A stretch of 64,000 nt of DNA from CAWBLP01 sp963789495 (GTDB lineage Bacteria > Pseudomonadota > Alphaproteobacteria > Acetobacterales > Acetobacteraceae): NCBI GenBank assembly GCA_963789495.1, contig CAWBLP010000010.1, positions 496,001 to 560,000 on the forward strand. Reading direction: 5' to 3'. Within the stretch, counting starts at the first letter, position 1. Every line of letters starts with the position of its first letter. The notes under the pieces were generated by a model. It saw only the letters and a list, made by a program, of their open reading frames with translations, had not been told where the DNA came from and did no database searches. The position numbers and the translations under genes were made by a program. Positions 1 to 7,510 of this stretch are shown here, piece after piece.

Positions 1-1
1 G

Positions 2-379
2 ATCCCGCTGCCGAACGCGCCCGCGGCGGCATCGGTCAGCGCCGCCCAGCTCGCCGGCATGCCGCTGATCCTCTACGAGCCGGCCGGCAGCACGCGGGCG
101 ATCATCGATGGCTGGTTCCGCCGCGCGGGGCCGGTGCCGCAGCCGATCATGCAACTCGACAGCATCGAGACCATCAAGGTGCTGGTGGCGGGCGGCCTCG
201 GCGCCTCGATTATGCCGCAACTGGCGCTGGCCACACCGATCCCCAAAACCGTCATCAAGCGCCTGCGGCCGGCCCTGGTCCGCCAGCTTGGCGTCATCGT
301 TCGGCGCGAAAAGCTGCTGGATCGCGGGCTGCGCGTGCTGATGGACGCCTTGCGGAGCAGGTCGGCATCCGCAGCCTGA
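2..379 (+). CDS. LysR-type regulator, C-terminal part (cut by window start)
   Basis: The reading frame is open from base 2 to the stop at 377-379 and gives 125 residues. It looks like the second half of a LysR substrate-binding domain: an effector-pocket stretch (LILYEPAGSTRAIID), then DSIETIKVLVAGGLGASIMP, which matches the usual 'v..G.Gia.lP' segment, and a short basic tail. The N-terminal winged helix lies outside the window, so the target and effector cannot be judged. The gene converges on the monooxygenase gene with a repeat A copy between them. The LysR assignment is by overall pattern and is fairly secure; the specific role is unknown. Confidence 0.8.
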   Translation: MPLPNAPAAASVSAAQLAGMPLILYEPAGSTRAIIDGWFRRAGPVPQPIMQLDSIETIKVLVAGGLGASIMPQLALATPIPKTVIKRLRPALVRQLGVIVRREKLLDRGLRVLMDALRSRSASAA

Positions 380-407
380 TCTTCCGGTCCGCGCGGTGTG
401 GTGGCGG

Positions 408-664
408 GCAGGAAGCGTCGGGGGCGTTGCCCCCAAACCCCCGGCAAGGGGCGCTGCCCCTTGTATCCCCGCCAAGGGCCCGGCCCTTGGAACCGACTCT
501 GTTTGCGGTGGGGAGGGGGCCATTCCATGATGTCGCCAAGGTCCGGGACCGCTGCGCCCCCTCCCCACCGCAAACCGAATTGATTGCAAAGGCGAGCATT
601 TGCTGGACGTCCGGGAGGCAACGCCTCCTGGTGGGGTACGGGGCAAAGCCCCGACGCTTGCTGC
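408..664. repeat. Dispersed repeat A, copy 1 (full length, hairpin-rich)
   Basis: A 257-bp element fills the gap between two convergent genes. It is a chain of perfect or near-perfect small palindromes (GGGGGCGTTGCCCCC, AAGGGGCGCTGCCCCTT, CCAAGGGCCCGGCCCTTGG, GGAGGCAACGCCTCC, CGGGGCAAAGCCCCG). In its centre is a longer inverted pair, a GGTGGGGAGGGGGC arm against GCCCCCTCCCCACC. Its ends, GCAGGAAGCGTCGGGG (408-423) and CCCCGACGCTTGCTGC (649-664), are inverted repeats of each other with one mismatch. Related copies are at 9771, 24882 and 44343. No coding signal is seen in it. Confidence 0.85.
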
Positions 665-690
665 GTGCCATCACACCGCGCGGATCGGCG

Positions 691-1993
691 CTAGAACGCC
701 AACAGATTGTCGCGCAGCATGACGTGTTCGTAGCGTCTGCGCACCACGCCCAGTTTCTGCAGCGCCGGCACCAGTCCGTCGGCGATCTCGGAGATGTAGC
801 GCCGGGTGAATTCCGGATCGGTCACCAGGAAGCCGTCGCCGCCGACCTCCTGCATGATCTCCACCATCTGCTGCGCCACCTTGTCCGGCGTGCCGGTCAG
901 ATCGGCACCCTGCACCGATCGCCCGGCGCGGATGATCTCGCGCGGCGTGCGGCCGGAATACTGCGCCGCCGTCGTCTGATGTCCGTTGGAGGTCAGCACC
1001 GGCAGTTTCTCGTCCAGGTCGTATTTCGAGAAATCGATCCCGGTCAGCCGCGACATATGCGCCAGGTAGAAATCCACATGGGTTTCCGCTTCGTGGATGC
1101 GGGCCTCCTTGCGGGCGATCGCAAACTCGGCGAACTCGTCCACGATCGGCGCGATCAGGAACAGGATCTTGATGTGATCGGGATTGCGGCCGAATCCCTC
1201 GGCCTGTGCACGGATATCGTCACGGAACGCCTTCATTGCCGGCACACTGTTCGCGGAGGAGATGATGGTTTCCGCCCAGCGCGCCGCGAAGGTGCGGCCG
1301 CGGCCGGACCCGCCGGCCTGGCAGATCACCGGATGACCCTGCGGCGAGCGCGGCGCGGAGAGTGGGCCGCGCGAGCGGAAATAGTTTCCTTCGAAATGAA
1401 TTGGCCGGACCTTGGCAGGATCGGCGAAGATCTCCTGCTCCCGGTCGATCACCATCGCGTCGGCGTCCCAGGAATCCCAGAGCTGCTTCACCACGGTGAC
1501 ATACTCGTCCGCCATGTCGTAGCGCTGATCATGCGGAAACTGCCGTTCGTGGCCGTAGTTCTGCGCACCGCCGTCGTTGCTGCCGGTCACCAGGTTCCAG
1601 CCCGAGCGTCCGTCGCTGACATGGTCCAGCGTGTTGGTCAGCCGCGCCAGCATGAACGGATTGTACTCAGTGGTGGACAGAGTGGTGACGATGCCGATGT
1701 GCGACGTGGCCTGGATCATGAACGGCGCCAGCACCGAGGGATCGAGCTTCGGTGAATTCGATCGCGTAACGCAGATAGGTTTCGTGTGAGTTCTTGTAAG
1801 TATAAGGGATGTTGCAGGAGTCTTCGATCATCACGTAGTCGAAGGCGGCGCGCTCCAGTTCTTTGGCCAGATGCACCAGCAGGTCGGGCTTTACCCAGTT
1901 CTGCGGGTCCGGGCCGCCCCAGGACTGGCGCCATCCTTTCGGGCCGTAGCCTTTCGATATGAACCAGGCAAGATGAAACGGATTCGTCGCCAT
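691..1993 (-). pseudogene. NtaA/SnaA/DszA-type flavin-dependent monooxygenase, frameshifted
   Basis: The two halves read as one luciferase-like FMN monooxygenase of the nitrilotriacetate/dibenzothiophene-sulfone group. These are cytoplasmic enzymes that use FMNH2 from a separate reductase to oxidise N- or S-containing substrates. The first 80 or so codons (MATNPFHLAWFISKGYGPKG..., start ATG 1993) are in one frame. From about 1750-1754 the protein continues one base out of register (PKLDPSVLAPFMIQATSHIG) to the stop at 691. The second half carries the family blocks SDGRSGWNLVTG and GHPVICQAGGSGRGR. Both halves are well conserved, so the single indel may be a sequence error. The substrate is unknown. 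Confidence 0.8.
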
Positions 1994-2140
1994 CGGCAAT
2001 CCCCTTCGTCGTCTGGCCGGGCCGTGCGCGCAGGCGGTACCCGGTGTGGAAAGACGAAGAGAATGCAAGACAAGTGCCATTTCGCCGGCGATCCCCGGCG
2101 GCCGTGCGATGCGACGTGCCGGCCGCCGCGCGGGTCCGGC

Positions 2141-3553
2141 TCACCAGGCCGGTGGTGAGGAGCCGAGGTCGCTGGCCGGACGCTGCCACCGCATCGGCGC
2201 GTTCTCGATCGTGACGGCGGGGCGCAGGCGGTGGGCGGCGCCCCAGGCGGTGGCCTCCAACTCCGGGCTGAAATCGGCCGCTTCCTGTGGCGCGAGCGGC
2301 GGGGCCTCGTCCGCGGGACCGCCGTCCAGCAGCACGGCCGCGGTCCGCGCCAGCGAAACGCGCATGGTCGACCCGACCAACTCCGTCCGGCGGCGCAGCA
2401 GTCCCCGCGCGACCGCGGCGGCCATGATGTAGCCGGTCGCATGATCCAGCGCCTGCACCGGCAGCGGTGTGGGCCGGTCCTTGGCGAACCGGCGCATGCC
2501 GGCCTCGGCGATGCCCGTGCTCATCTGCACCAGGCTGTCGAAGCCGCGACGGGTCGCCCAGGGGCCGGTCCAGCCATAGGCATCCAGCGCGACATCGACC
2601 AGGCCGGGACATGCCTCCCGGCGCACCGCGGCACCGAGGCCGAGATGCTCCAGCGCGTCGGAGCGGTAGCCGTGCACGATGACATCCGTCGCGCGCAGCA
2701 ACCGGAGCAACTGCTCGCGCCCGTCCGGCCGGCGCAGGTCCAGTCGCGCGCAGCGTTTGCCCAGAGTCACGTCCGGCGCGATGCTCGGCTCCTCCCAGTC
2801 CGGCGGGTCGATGCGCAGCACGTCGGCGCCGAACCCGGCCAGGAACCGGGTCGCCACCGGGCCGGCCAGCACCCGGGTCAGGTCCAGCACCCGCACGCCG
2901 GCGAGCGGGCGTGCCGCGTCGGTGGTGCGCCGGTCGGGGGCGGCGCCATGGGTCCGGCACCAGACCAGCGGCTCCGCCGCCACCGCCTGGCCCTGCGGGT
3001 GGTCCGCCCAGGCGGCGGCCGAACGCATGGTGGCCGCGCAGCCGCCGCGGGCGACGATTGCGGCTTCCAGCGCATCGGCCTGCCAGCGCGCCACCGCGGC
3101 GGTGACGGCTGGCTTGTCGGCGGCCACGCCGAGCACCGCGAGCGCGGCGGCACGGTGATGCGGGGCATTGGTGTGCAGCCGGATCCAGCCATCCGCGGCC
3201 TGATAGTCGCCGGCGATCGGATCCCAGGCCGGCGGCAGCTGCCAGCCCTCCGGCTTGATGGAGAAGCCGAACCAGAACGAGGCCAGCCGCCGGTCCACCG
3301 TCACGGCCGGGGCGCCCCCGGTCGCGACGCCGGCCAGGTCGGCGACGGCACACGCGGCGGCGCCGATCGAGGCGGCGGCCAGGTCGGTCACGGCGAATGC
3401 CGAGGGCAGGGCGCCCTCGCCGGCGAAGCCGACGCGGGTGGCTGCGTCCCGCGGGCCGCCGATGGCGTGCCAGATCGCGTCCAGGAACCCGGTGGCGGTG
3501 CCGGCGTGCGTGGTTTCGTCGGGGTTGGCGGGCCTGGCCGTTCCGCGTGGCAT
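2141..3553 (-). CDS. CaiB/BaiF (family III) CoA-transferase, permuted-looking layout
   Basis: The 470-residue protein is a family III CoA-transferase, an enzyme that moves CoA between carboxylic acids through an aspartyl-CoA intermediate. The canonical N-terminal segment (PLAGVRVLDLTRVLAGP) appears only near residue 215. The putative catalytic Asp is in GFDSLVQ, followed by ALDHATGY. Residues 1-205 instead resemble the second half of a CaiB fold (DLAAASIGAAACAVADL, then ADGWIRLHTNAPHHR). The start ATG at 3553 is chosen because GGAG lies 7 bases upstream and the remaining upstream codons look non-coding. It is divergent from an HTH-citrate synthase, which suggests a shared CoA-thioester pathway. 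The substrate is unknown. Confidence 0.85.
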   Translation of the reverse strand: MPRGTARPANPDETTHAGTATGFLDAIWHAIGGPRDAATRVGFAGEGALPSAFAVTDLAAASIGAAACAVADLAGVATGGAPAVTVDRRLASFWFGFSIKPEGWQLPPAWDPIAGDYQAADGWIRLHTNAPHHRAAALAVLGVAADKPAVTAAVARWQADALEAAIVARGGCAATMRSAAAWADHPQGQAVAAEPLVWCRTHGAAPDRRTTDAARPLAGVRVLDLTRVLAGPVATRFLAGFGADVLRIDPPDWEEPSIAPDVTLGKRCARLDLRRPDGREQLLRLLRATDVIVHGYRSDALEHLGLGAAVRREACPGLVDVALDAYGWTGPWATRRGFDSLVQMSTGIAEAGMRRFAKDRPTPLPVQALDHATGYIMAAAVARGLLRRRTELVGSTMRVSLARTAAVLLDGGPADEAPPLAPQEAADFSPELEATAWGAAHRLRPAVTIENAPMRWQRPASDLGSSPPAW

Positions 3554-3612
3554 GTCTGTGCTCCGGTTGCGACGGAAGCCAGCGTCGCAGCGGCTTGGAT
3601 ATATCGTCAATC

Positions 3613-3629
3613 TTGATTAATCTGATCAA
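3613..3629. promoter_or_regulatory. Inverted repeat in the CoA-transferase/citrate synthase divergent region
   Basis: An AT-rich island in an otherwise GC-rich setting carries TTGAT-7 bp-ATCAA, a perfect 5-bp inverted repeat. It lies between the divergent starts at 3553 and 3654. A MerR-like HTH is fused to the adjacent citrate synthase, so this is a plausible operator for autoregulation and for control of the CoA-transferase gene. That role is inference from position and symmetry only. Confidence 0.45.
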
Positions 3630-3653
3630 TATTCAAAGCAGGAACCACCCGGT

Positions 3654-4916
3654 TTGACCACCTACCTCTCCGCCCGCGACGCCGCCGCGCGGCTCGGTGT
3701 CTCGCCCCAAACGCTCTACGCCTATGTCAGCCGCGGCATGCTGCGCGCCTACGACTCCGACGATCCGCGCAAGCGGCGCTATGACGCCGAGGCGGTCGAA
3801 CGCCTCGCCGCGGAGCATCGGCGTGGCCGCCGGCCCAAGGATGTGGCGAAGGCGACGCTGGATTTCGGCCTGCCCGTGCTGGAATCCGCCATCACGCTGA
3901 TCCGCGACAATCGCCTGTGGTATCGCGGCGTGGACGCGCTCTCGCTGGCCGAGACCGCGGATCTGGAGGATGTGGCGGCGCTGCTGTGGTCACTGCCGCG
4001 CGCCGCCGCGTTTGGCGGGGCCTTACCGGCCGCGCCCCCTCGCCGCGTGTCGTCGCGTCCGCGCGCCGCCGCATCCGGCAGCGCCGATCTGCTGACCCTG
4101 TTCGCGCATGCCGCCAATGAGGACGACACCGCGTCCTGGGTGAACGACCCGGCGCGCCTGGCCGCCGGGTGCGGTTGCGGTGCCATCGTGCGGCTGCTGG
4201 TGGCCTGCATGACCGGGCGGCCGCCCACCGCCGAACCGCTGCATCGACAATGCGCGGCCGCCTGGGGGCTCGATGCCGCCGGCGCGGACCTGCTGCGCCG
4301 GGTGCTGATCCTCTGCGCGGATCACGAGCTGAATGCGTCGGGCTTTACCGTGCGCTGCGTCGCCTCGACCGGAGCGAGCCTGCGTTCGGCCATCATAGCG
4401 GGGCTGGCCGCGCTGTCCGGGCCGCTACATGGCGGACTGACGGCGCGGGTCGAAACCTTTTGGGACGCGCTGGAGGGCAACCAGGTGCCGGAACTGCTGC
4501 GCGCCCGCCTGGCCGCGGGGGAGGCGTTGCCCGGCTTCGGCCACCCGCTCTATCCCGACGGCGATCCGCGGGCCGCGGCGATGCTCCGCCACGTGCTGCC
4601 GACCGATGCCACGGCCGCGGCGCTGATGACCGCCGCCGAGGACCTCACCGGCCGGCGTCCCTCGATCGATGTCGCGCTGGTGGCGGTCCGCCGTCATTTG
4701 CGGCTGCCGCGCGGCAGCGCGTTCCTGCTGTTCGCGCTGGGCCGCTCGGTCGGCTGGATCGCTCATGCGCTGGAGCAGCGGTCGTTGGGCCAGTTGATCC
4801 GACCGCGGGCGATCTATGTGGGGGTGGAACCATCGCCCTATGTGGGCGTGGAACCATCGCCCCCTGTGGGCGTGGAACCATCGCCCCGGGTGGGCGTGGA
4901 ACCATCGGCGGGTTGA
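3654..4916 (+). CDS. Citrate synthase family protein with N-terminal helix-turn-helix
   Basis: The 420-residue protein begins at TTG with AGGA a short way upstream. Residues 3-50 form a MerR/excisionase-like HTH (LSARDAAARLGVSPQTLYAYV). Residues 60-385 are citrate synthase: the two catalytic His are in SGPLHGGL and GFGHPLYPDGDP, the Asp is in PSIDVAL, and FALGRSVGWIAHALEQ is the usual C-terminal helix. Such a protein could form or cleave a citryl- or methylcitryl-type product, act as a sensor-regulator, or both. Its last 30 residues are an 8-residue repeat (YVGVEPSP-like, four times) encoded by a 24-bp tandem repeat that also codes in the opposite gene. The true substrate is not evident. Confidence 0.85.
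   Translation: MTTYLSARDAAARLGVSPQTLYAYVSRGMLRAYDSDDPRKRRYDAEAVERLAAEHRRGRRPKDVAKATLDFGLPVLESAITLIRDNRLWYRGVDALSLAETADLEDVAALLWSLPRAAAFGGALPAAPPRRVSSRPRAAASGSADLLTLFAHAANEDDTASWVNDPARLAAGCGCGAIVRLLVACMTGRPPTAEPLHRQCAAAWGLDAAGADLLRRVLILCADHELNASGFTVRCVASTGASLRSAIIAGLAALSGPLHGGLTARVETFWDALEGNQVPELLRARLAAGEALPGFGHPLYPDGDPRAAAMLRHVLPTDATAAALMTAAEDLTGRRPSIDVALVAVRRHLRLPRGSAFLLFALGRSVGWIAHALEQRSLGQLIRPRAIYVGVEPSPYVGVEPSPPVGVEPSPRVGVEPSAG
4815..4910. repeat. 24-bp tandem repeat, four units, coding on both strands
   Basis: Four units at 4815-4838, 4839-4862, 4863-4886 and 4887-4910 share the core GTGGGCGTGGAACCATCG. On the plus strand they encode the GVEPSP-type tail of the citrate synthase. On the minus strand, units 2-4 encode the DGSTPT-type tail of the convergent membrane protein. 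The unit length is a multiple of three, so copy number can change without breaking either frame. Confidence 0.95.
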
Positions 4917-5218
4917 GCGGCGGGCGGTTCGCGCAGCCGCACATAAACCCGCTTGCCGGTCCGCGGCTGGTAGTAGACCGTCACCGGCCCATCGCCGCCC
5001 GGTTCGCGGAACCGTTCGCCGGTGGGCTGCCAGTCCGGCCCCGGCACCGAATCCTCGAAGCGCTTGTAGCCATGGCGTTCCACCAGCAGCGCCAGCAGCA
5101 GCACACCGCCCAGCCCGGCCGGTCCAAGTCCGGCCGGCGACTGCGTTGCCAGGGTCAGCGCCACGCCGCCCAGCAGCAGCAGCAGTGCACCGAACCCCAG
5201 TAGCGCCGAACGCAGCAT
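4838..5218 (-). CDS. Small membrane protein of unknown function with repeat tail
   Basis: This 126-residue protein has two hydrophobic segments (about residues 4-24 and 30-46), then a polar region with GPVTVYYQPRTGKRVYV, and a tail of three DGSTPT-like repeats. It starts 6 bases after the ybjQ-like gene and is probably co-transcribed with it. Its last 26 codons overlap the 3' end of the citrate synthase gene in antisense, and its stop (TAG, 4840-4838) lies inside the first junction of the tandem repeat. I do not recognise a family. The membrane location is inferred from hydrophobicity. Confidence 0.7.
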   Translation of the reverse strand: MLRSALLGFGALLLLLGGVALTLATQSPAGLGPAGLGGVLLLALLVERHGYKRFEDSVPGPDWQPTGERFREPGGDGPVTVYYQPRTGKRVYVRLREPPAAQPADGSTPTRGDGSTPTGGDGSTPT

Positions 5219-5224
5219 CGCGGC

Positions 5225-5551
5225 TCAGTCCCCGATCGGCTCCAGCACCACGGCGGTGCCGTAGGCGACGATCTCGCTCATGGTCTGGCCGATCTCGGCG
5301 GAATCGAACCGCATCATGACGATGCCGTTGGCGCCCATCAGCCGGGCGTTCTCCACCAGCCGGTCCACCGCGTGGCGCCGCGCCTCCTCCAGCAGCTGGG
5401 TGTATTCGTGGATTTCGCCGCCCACGATGCTGCGCAGCCCGGCCATGATGTTGCCGCCCAGTCCGCGGCTGCGCACCACGATGCCGAAGCATTGGCCCAG
5501 CGTCTGCCGCACCCGATGTCCGGCGACCTGCTCGCTCGTCACCACCAGCAT
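5225..5551 (-). CDS. YbjQ/UPF0145 family protein
   Basis: The 108-residue protein matches the small YbjQ (UPF0145) family, which forms pentamers and is sometimes described as heavy-metal binding, though its function is not settled. Family signatures are MLVVTSEQVAGHRV at the start, GLGGNIMAGLRSIVGGEI in the middle and ANGIVMMRFDS with YGTAVVLEP at the end. Start ATG 5551 is preferred because GGAGAGAG lies just upstream. An upstream in-frame ATG at 5569 has no visible ribosome binding site. The gene is followed after 6 bases by the small membrane-protein gene, so the two likely form an operon. Confidence 0.85.
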   Translation of the reverse strand: MLVVTSEQVAGHRVRQTLGQCFGIVVRSRGLGGNIMAGLRSIVGGEIHEYTQLLEEARRHAVDRLVENARLMGANGIVMMRFDSAEIGQTMSEIVAYGTAVVLEPIGD

Positions 5552-5658
5552 CTCTCTCTCCAGTGTCATCGCAGTTGGTCCGACACGGGCGGCCGGCAGC
5601 CCAGCGTGAGAACGGCTTGGGGGCTGGCGTGAACCGCAGCAAAGCCAGGATTTTTTAG

Positions 5659-5785
5659 TACGGAGGAAGAACGAGAGCACCGAGGGCCACGGAGTCGGCG
5701 ATGGCGCCATGGCCGCCGCGCAACCACCAACTCAGTGGCGCTCCGTGCTCTCGTTGTTTTTCTCCGTGCTGAAAGCCTTCCTTTT
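5659..5785. repeat. Dispersed repeat B, copy 1 (long inverted repeat)
   Basis: Between the ybjQ-like gene and serB lies an element whose arms at 5671-5690 and 5735-5754 pair over 18 of 20 bases (ACGAGAGCACCGAGGGCCAC against its near reverse complement). The loop contains GGCGCCATGGCCGCC, and TTCTCCGTGCTGAAAGCCTT follows. The same order of blocks recurs at 26455-26577. No gene is seen in 5552-5916 apart from this element. Confidence 0.75.
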
Positions 5786-5916
5786 GCCGAGGTCCACGGC
5801 AAACCGAGCGTGTGTGTCCGGCCAGCCGCCGCATGCAATCGCCCCGTGTCTCTCTTCTGCCGGCTCCCCTGCCGGCTTCCCATTCCGCGCCATAACTGCC
5901 AGGGTCCGGGCTTCCG

Positions 5917-6792
5917 ATGCGTTACATCGTCACCCTGGTGGCTCCGCGCGAGGCCGCCGCCCTGTCCGACGCGCTGCTTGCCCGGGTGCGCGATGCGCTG
6001 CGTGGCCAGGCGCCCGACCTGCTGTCGCCCGGCGAGGCGGCGGACATTGCGGTCTCCGACGAGCCCGACCTGGAAGCGATCCGTGCCGCGCTGGATGGCG
6101 CGCCGGTGGATGTTTTCGCCAACCCCGCCGAAGGGCGCCGCAAGCGCCTGCTGATCGCCGACATGGACAGCACCATCGTCACCGCCGAGACGCTGGACGA
6201 GCTGGCGGATTTCGCCGGGCTGAAGGACCGCATTGCCGCGATCACCGCCCGGGCGATGAATGGCGAGCTCGATTTCAAGGCAGCGCTGCGGGAGCGGGTG
6301 GCGATGCTCGCCGGGCTGCCGGTCGCGGCGCTGGAACAGACGTGGCAGCGGGTGCGGCTGACCGCCGGCGCGCGCGAACTGGTGGCGACGATGCGAGCGC
6401 ATGGCGCGCGCACCGCGCTGGTCTCCGGCGGGTTCACCTTCTTCACCGCCCGCGTCGCGGCGCTGTGCGGCTTCGACCTGCACCGATCCAACGTGCTGCT
6501 GGATGACGGTGCCAGGCTGACCGGCTTTGTCGCCGAACCGATCCTGGATCGCGACACCAAGTTGGCCACGCTCACCGCGCTGGCGGCGGAGCAGGGCCTG
6601 GCGCTGGCCGCGACCCTCGCGGTGGGTGACGGGGCGAACGACCTGGATATGCTGCGTGCGGCCGGTCTCGGCGTTGCCTTCCACGGCAAGCCGGCGGTCG
6701 CCGCGGCGGCGCGGGCGCGGGTGGACCATGCCGATCTGCGGGCGCTGCTGTTCGCGCAGGGCTACCGGGCGGTGGAGATCGTCACCGGCTGA
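5917..6792 (+). CDS. serB: Phosphoserine phosphatase
   Basis: This 291-residue HAD-superfamily enzyme removes phosphate from O-phosphoserine in the last step of serine synthesis, in the cytoplasm. The nucleophile motif is DMDSTIVTAETLDE (about residues 82-95). ALVSGGFTFFT holds motif II, the Lys is in DRDTK, and GDGANDLDML is motif III. The first 70 residues form an ACT-like N-terminal domain, as in other proteobacterial SerB proteins, and the length is normal. The gene converges on mntR with a short gap, so transcripts probably end within that gap. Confidence is high from complete catalytic motifs. Confidence 0.95.
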   Translation: MRYIVTLVAPREAAALSDALLARVRDALRGQAPDLLSPGEAADIAVSDEPDLEAIRAALDGAPVDVFANPAEGRRKRLLIADMDSTIVTAETLDELADFAGLKDRIAAITARAMNGELDFKAALRERVAMLAGLPVAALEQTWQRVRLTAGARELVATMRAHGARTALVSGGFTFFTARVAALCGFDLHRSNVLLDDGARLTGFVAEPILDRDTKLATLTALAAEQGLALAATLAVGDGANDLDMLRAAGLGVAFHGKPAVAAAARARVDHADLRALLFAQGYRAVEIVTG

Positions 6793-6805
6793 CGGCGGGC
6801 GGAGA

Positions 6806-7267
6806 CTACTGCCGCGCCCGCAGGAACCGGGCGAACGCCTCCAGCGTCGCTTCCGAGGTGTGATGCTCCATCCCCTCCGCGTCCGACTCGGCGGCTTCCG
6901 GCGGCACCCCCACCGCGAGCAGCAGGTTCACCACCAGGCGGTGCCGGGCGCGCACCTTGTCGGCCAGGATCTGCCCGGTCTCGGTCAGGAAGATGCCGCG
7001 ATAGGGGCGTGAGGTCGCCAGGCCCTCGCGCTTCAGCCGCGCCAGGGATTTCACCGCGGTGGTGTGGGTCACGCCCAGCCGGCGGGCGATATCCACCGTG
7101 CGGGCCTCGCCATTGCTCGCCAGCAGGTCGGCGATCAGCTCCACATAGTCTTCCAGCAATGCGGTCGAGCGGGCCGTGCGCGCCTTGCCGAAGCGCAGCG
7201 CCTGGGTGGGTTCCGCCGGCAGTTCGAACGGGATTTTGGAGGGGGGCAGGGCCGAACTGCGAGCCAC
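6806..7267 (-). CDS. mntR: Manganese transport regulator MntR (DtxR family)
   Basis: The protein has an N-terminal winged helix (RTVDIARRLGVTHTTAVKSLARLKREGL) and a dimerisation domain with metal-ligand-like residues (HRLVVNLLLAVGVPPEAAESDAEGMEHH written in two parts: HRLVVNLLLAVGVPP, then EAAESDAEGMEHH). MntR binds Mn2+ and represses manganese uptake. GTG 7267 (153 residues) is chosen as start because AAGGAA lies 9 bases upstream and the length fits the family. An ATG at 7396 would add 43 low-complexity residues. It is divergent from mntH with an MntR-like box in between, so MntR very probably controls the transporter. Confidence 0.9.
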   Translation of the reverse strand: MARSSALPPSKIPFELPAEPTQALRFGKARTARSTALLEDYVELIADLLASNGEARTVDIARRLGVTHTTAVKSLARLKREGLATSRPYRGIFLTETGQILADKVRARHRLVVNLLLAVGVPPEAAESDAEGMEHHTSEATLEAFARFLRARQ

Positions 7268-7461
7268 CAGGCCGGATTCCTTGTGCTGCGCGCCCGCGGG
7301 ACGCGGCCGCAACGCTGCCGTTACGCGGCGATTCGTCCAGTCAACGCCAGTGCCGGCGGGCCTTCTATCACCCTCACGCGGGCTGGATGCAACCACCGCG
7401 CGGTTCTGGCGTCTTGGCTTTGAGGTGCAGCGGCCGCCCTTAATCAGGGTGTCTTGCGCAG

Positions 7462-7481
7462 AGTGTAGCCATTGCTATATT
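7462..7481. promoter_or_regulatory. Putative MntR operator upstream of mntH
   Basis: AGTGTAGCCATTGCTATATT contains TAGC-4 bp-GCTA with extended partial symmetry. It resembles the enterobacterial MntR box (AACATAGC-4 bp-GCTATGTT type). It lies 30 bp before the mntH GTG and between the divergent mntR and mntH genes, where a repressor site is expected. The match was found by eye. Confidence 0.7.
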
Positions 7482-7510
7482 TCTTTTGCGGGTGCGTGAG
7501 GGGTCCCTTG

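Noticed and set aside
1716..3629. Minus-strand open frame of about 637 codons spanning the CoA-transferase and monooxygenase start
   Set aside because: Arg-rich low-complexity translation; the CaiB and monooxygenase frames explain the region.
4815..4910. CRISPR-like appearance of the 24-bp repeat
   Set aside because: Units are contiguous with no spacers, lie inside coding sequence, and no cas gene is present.
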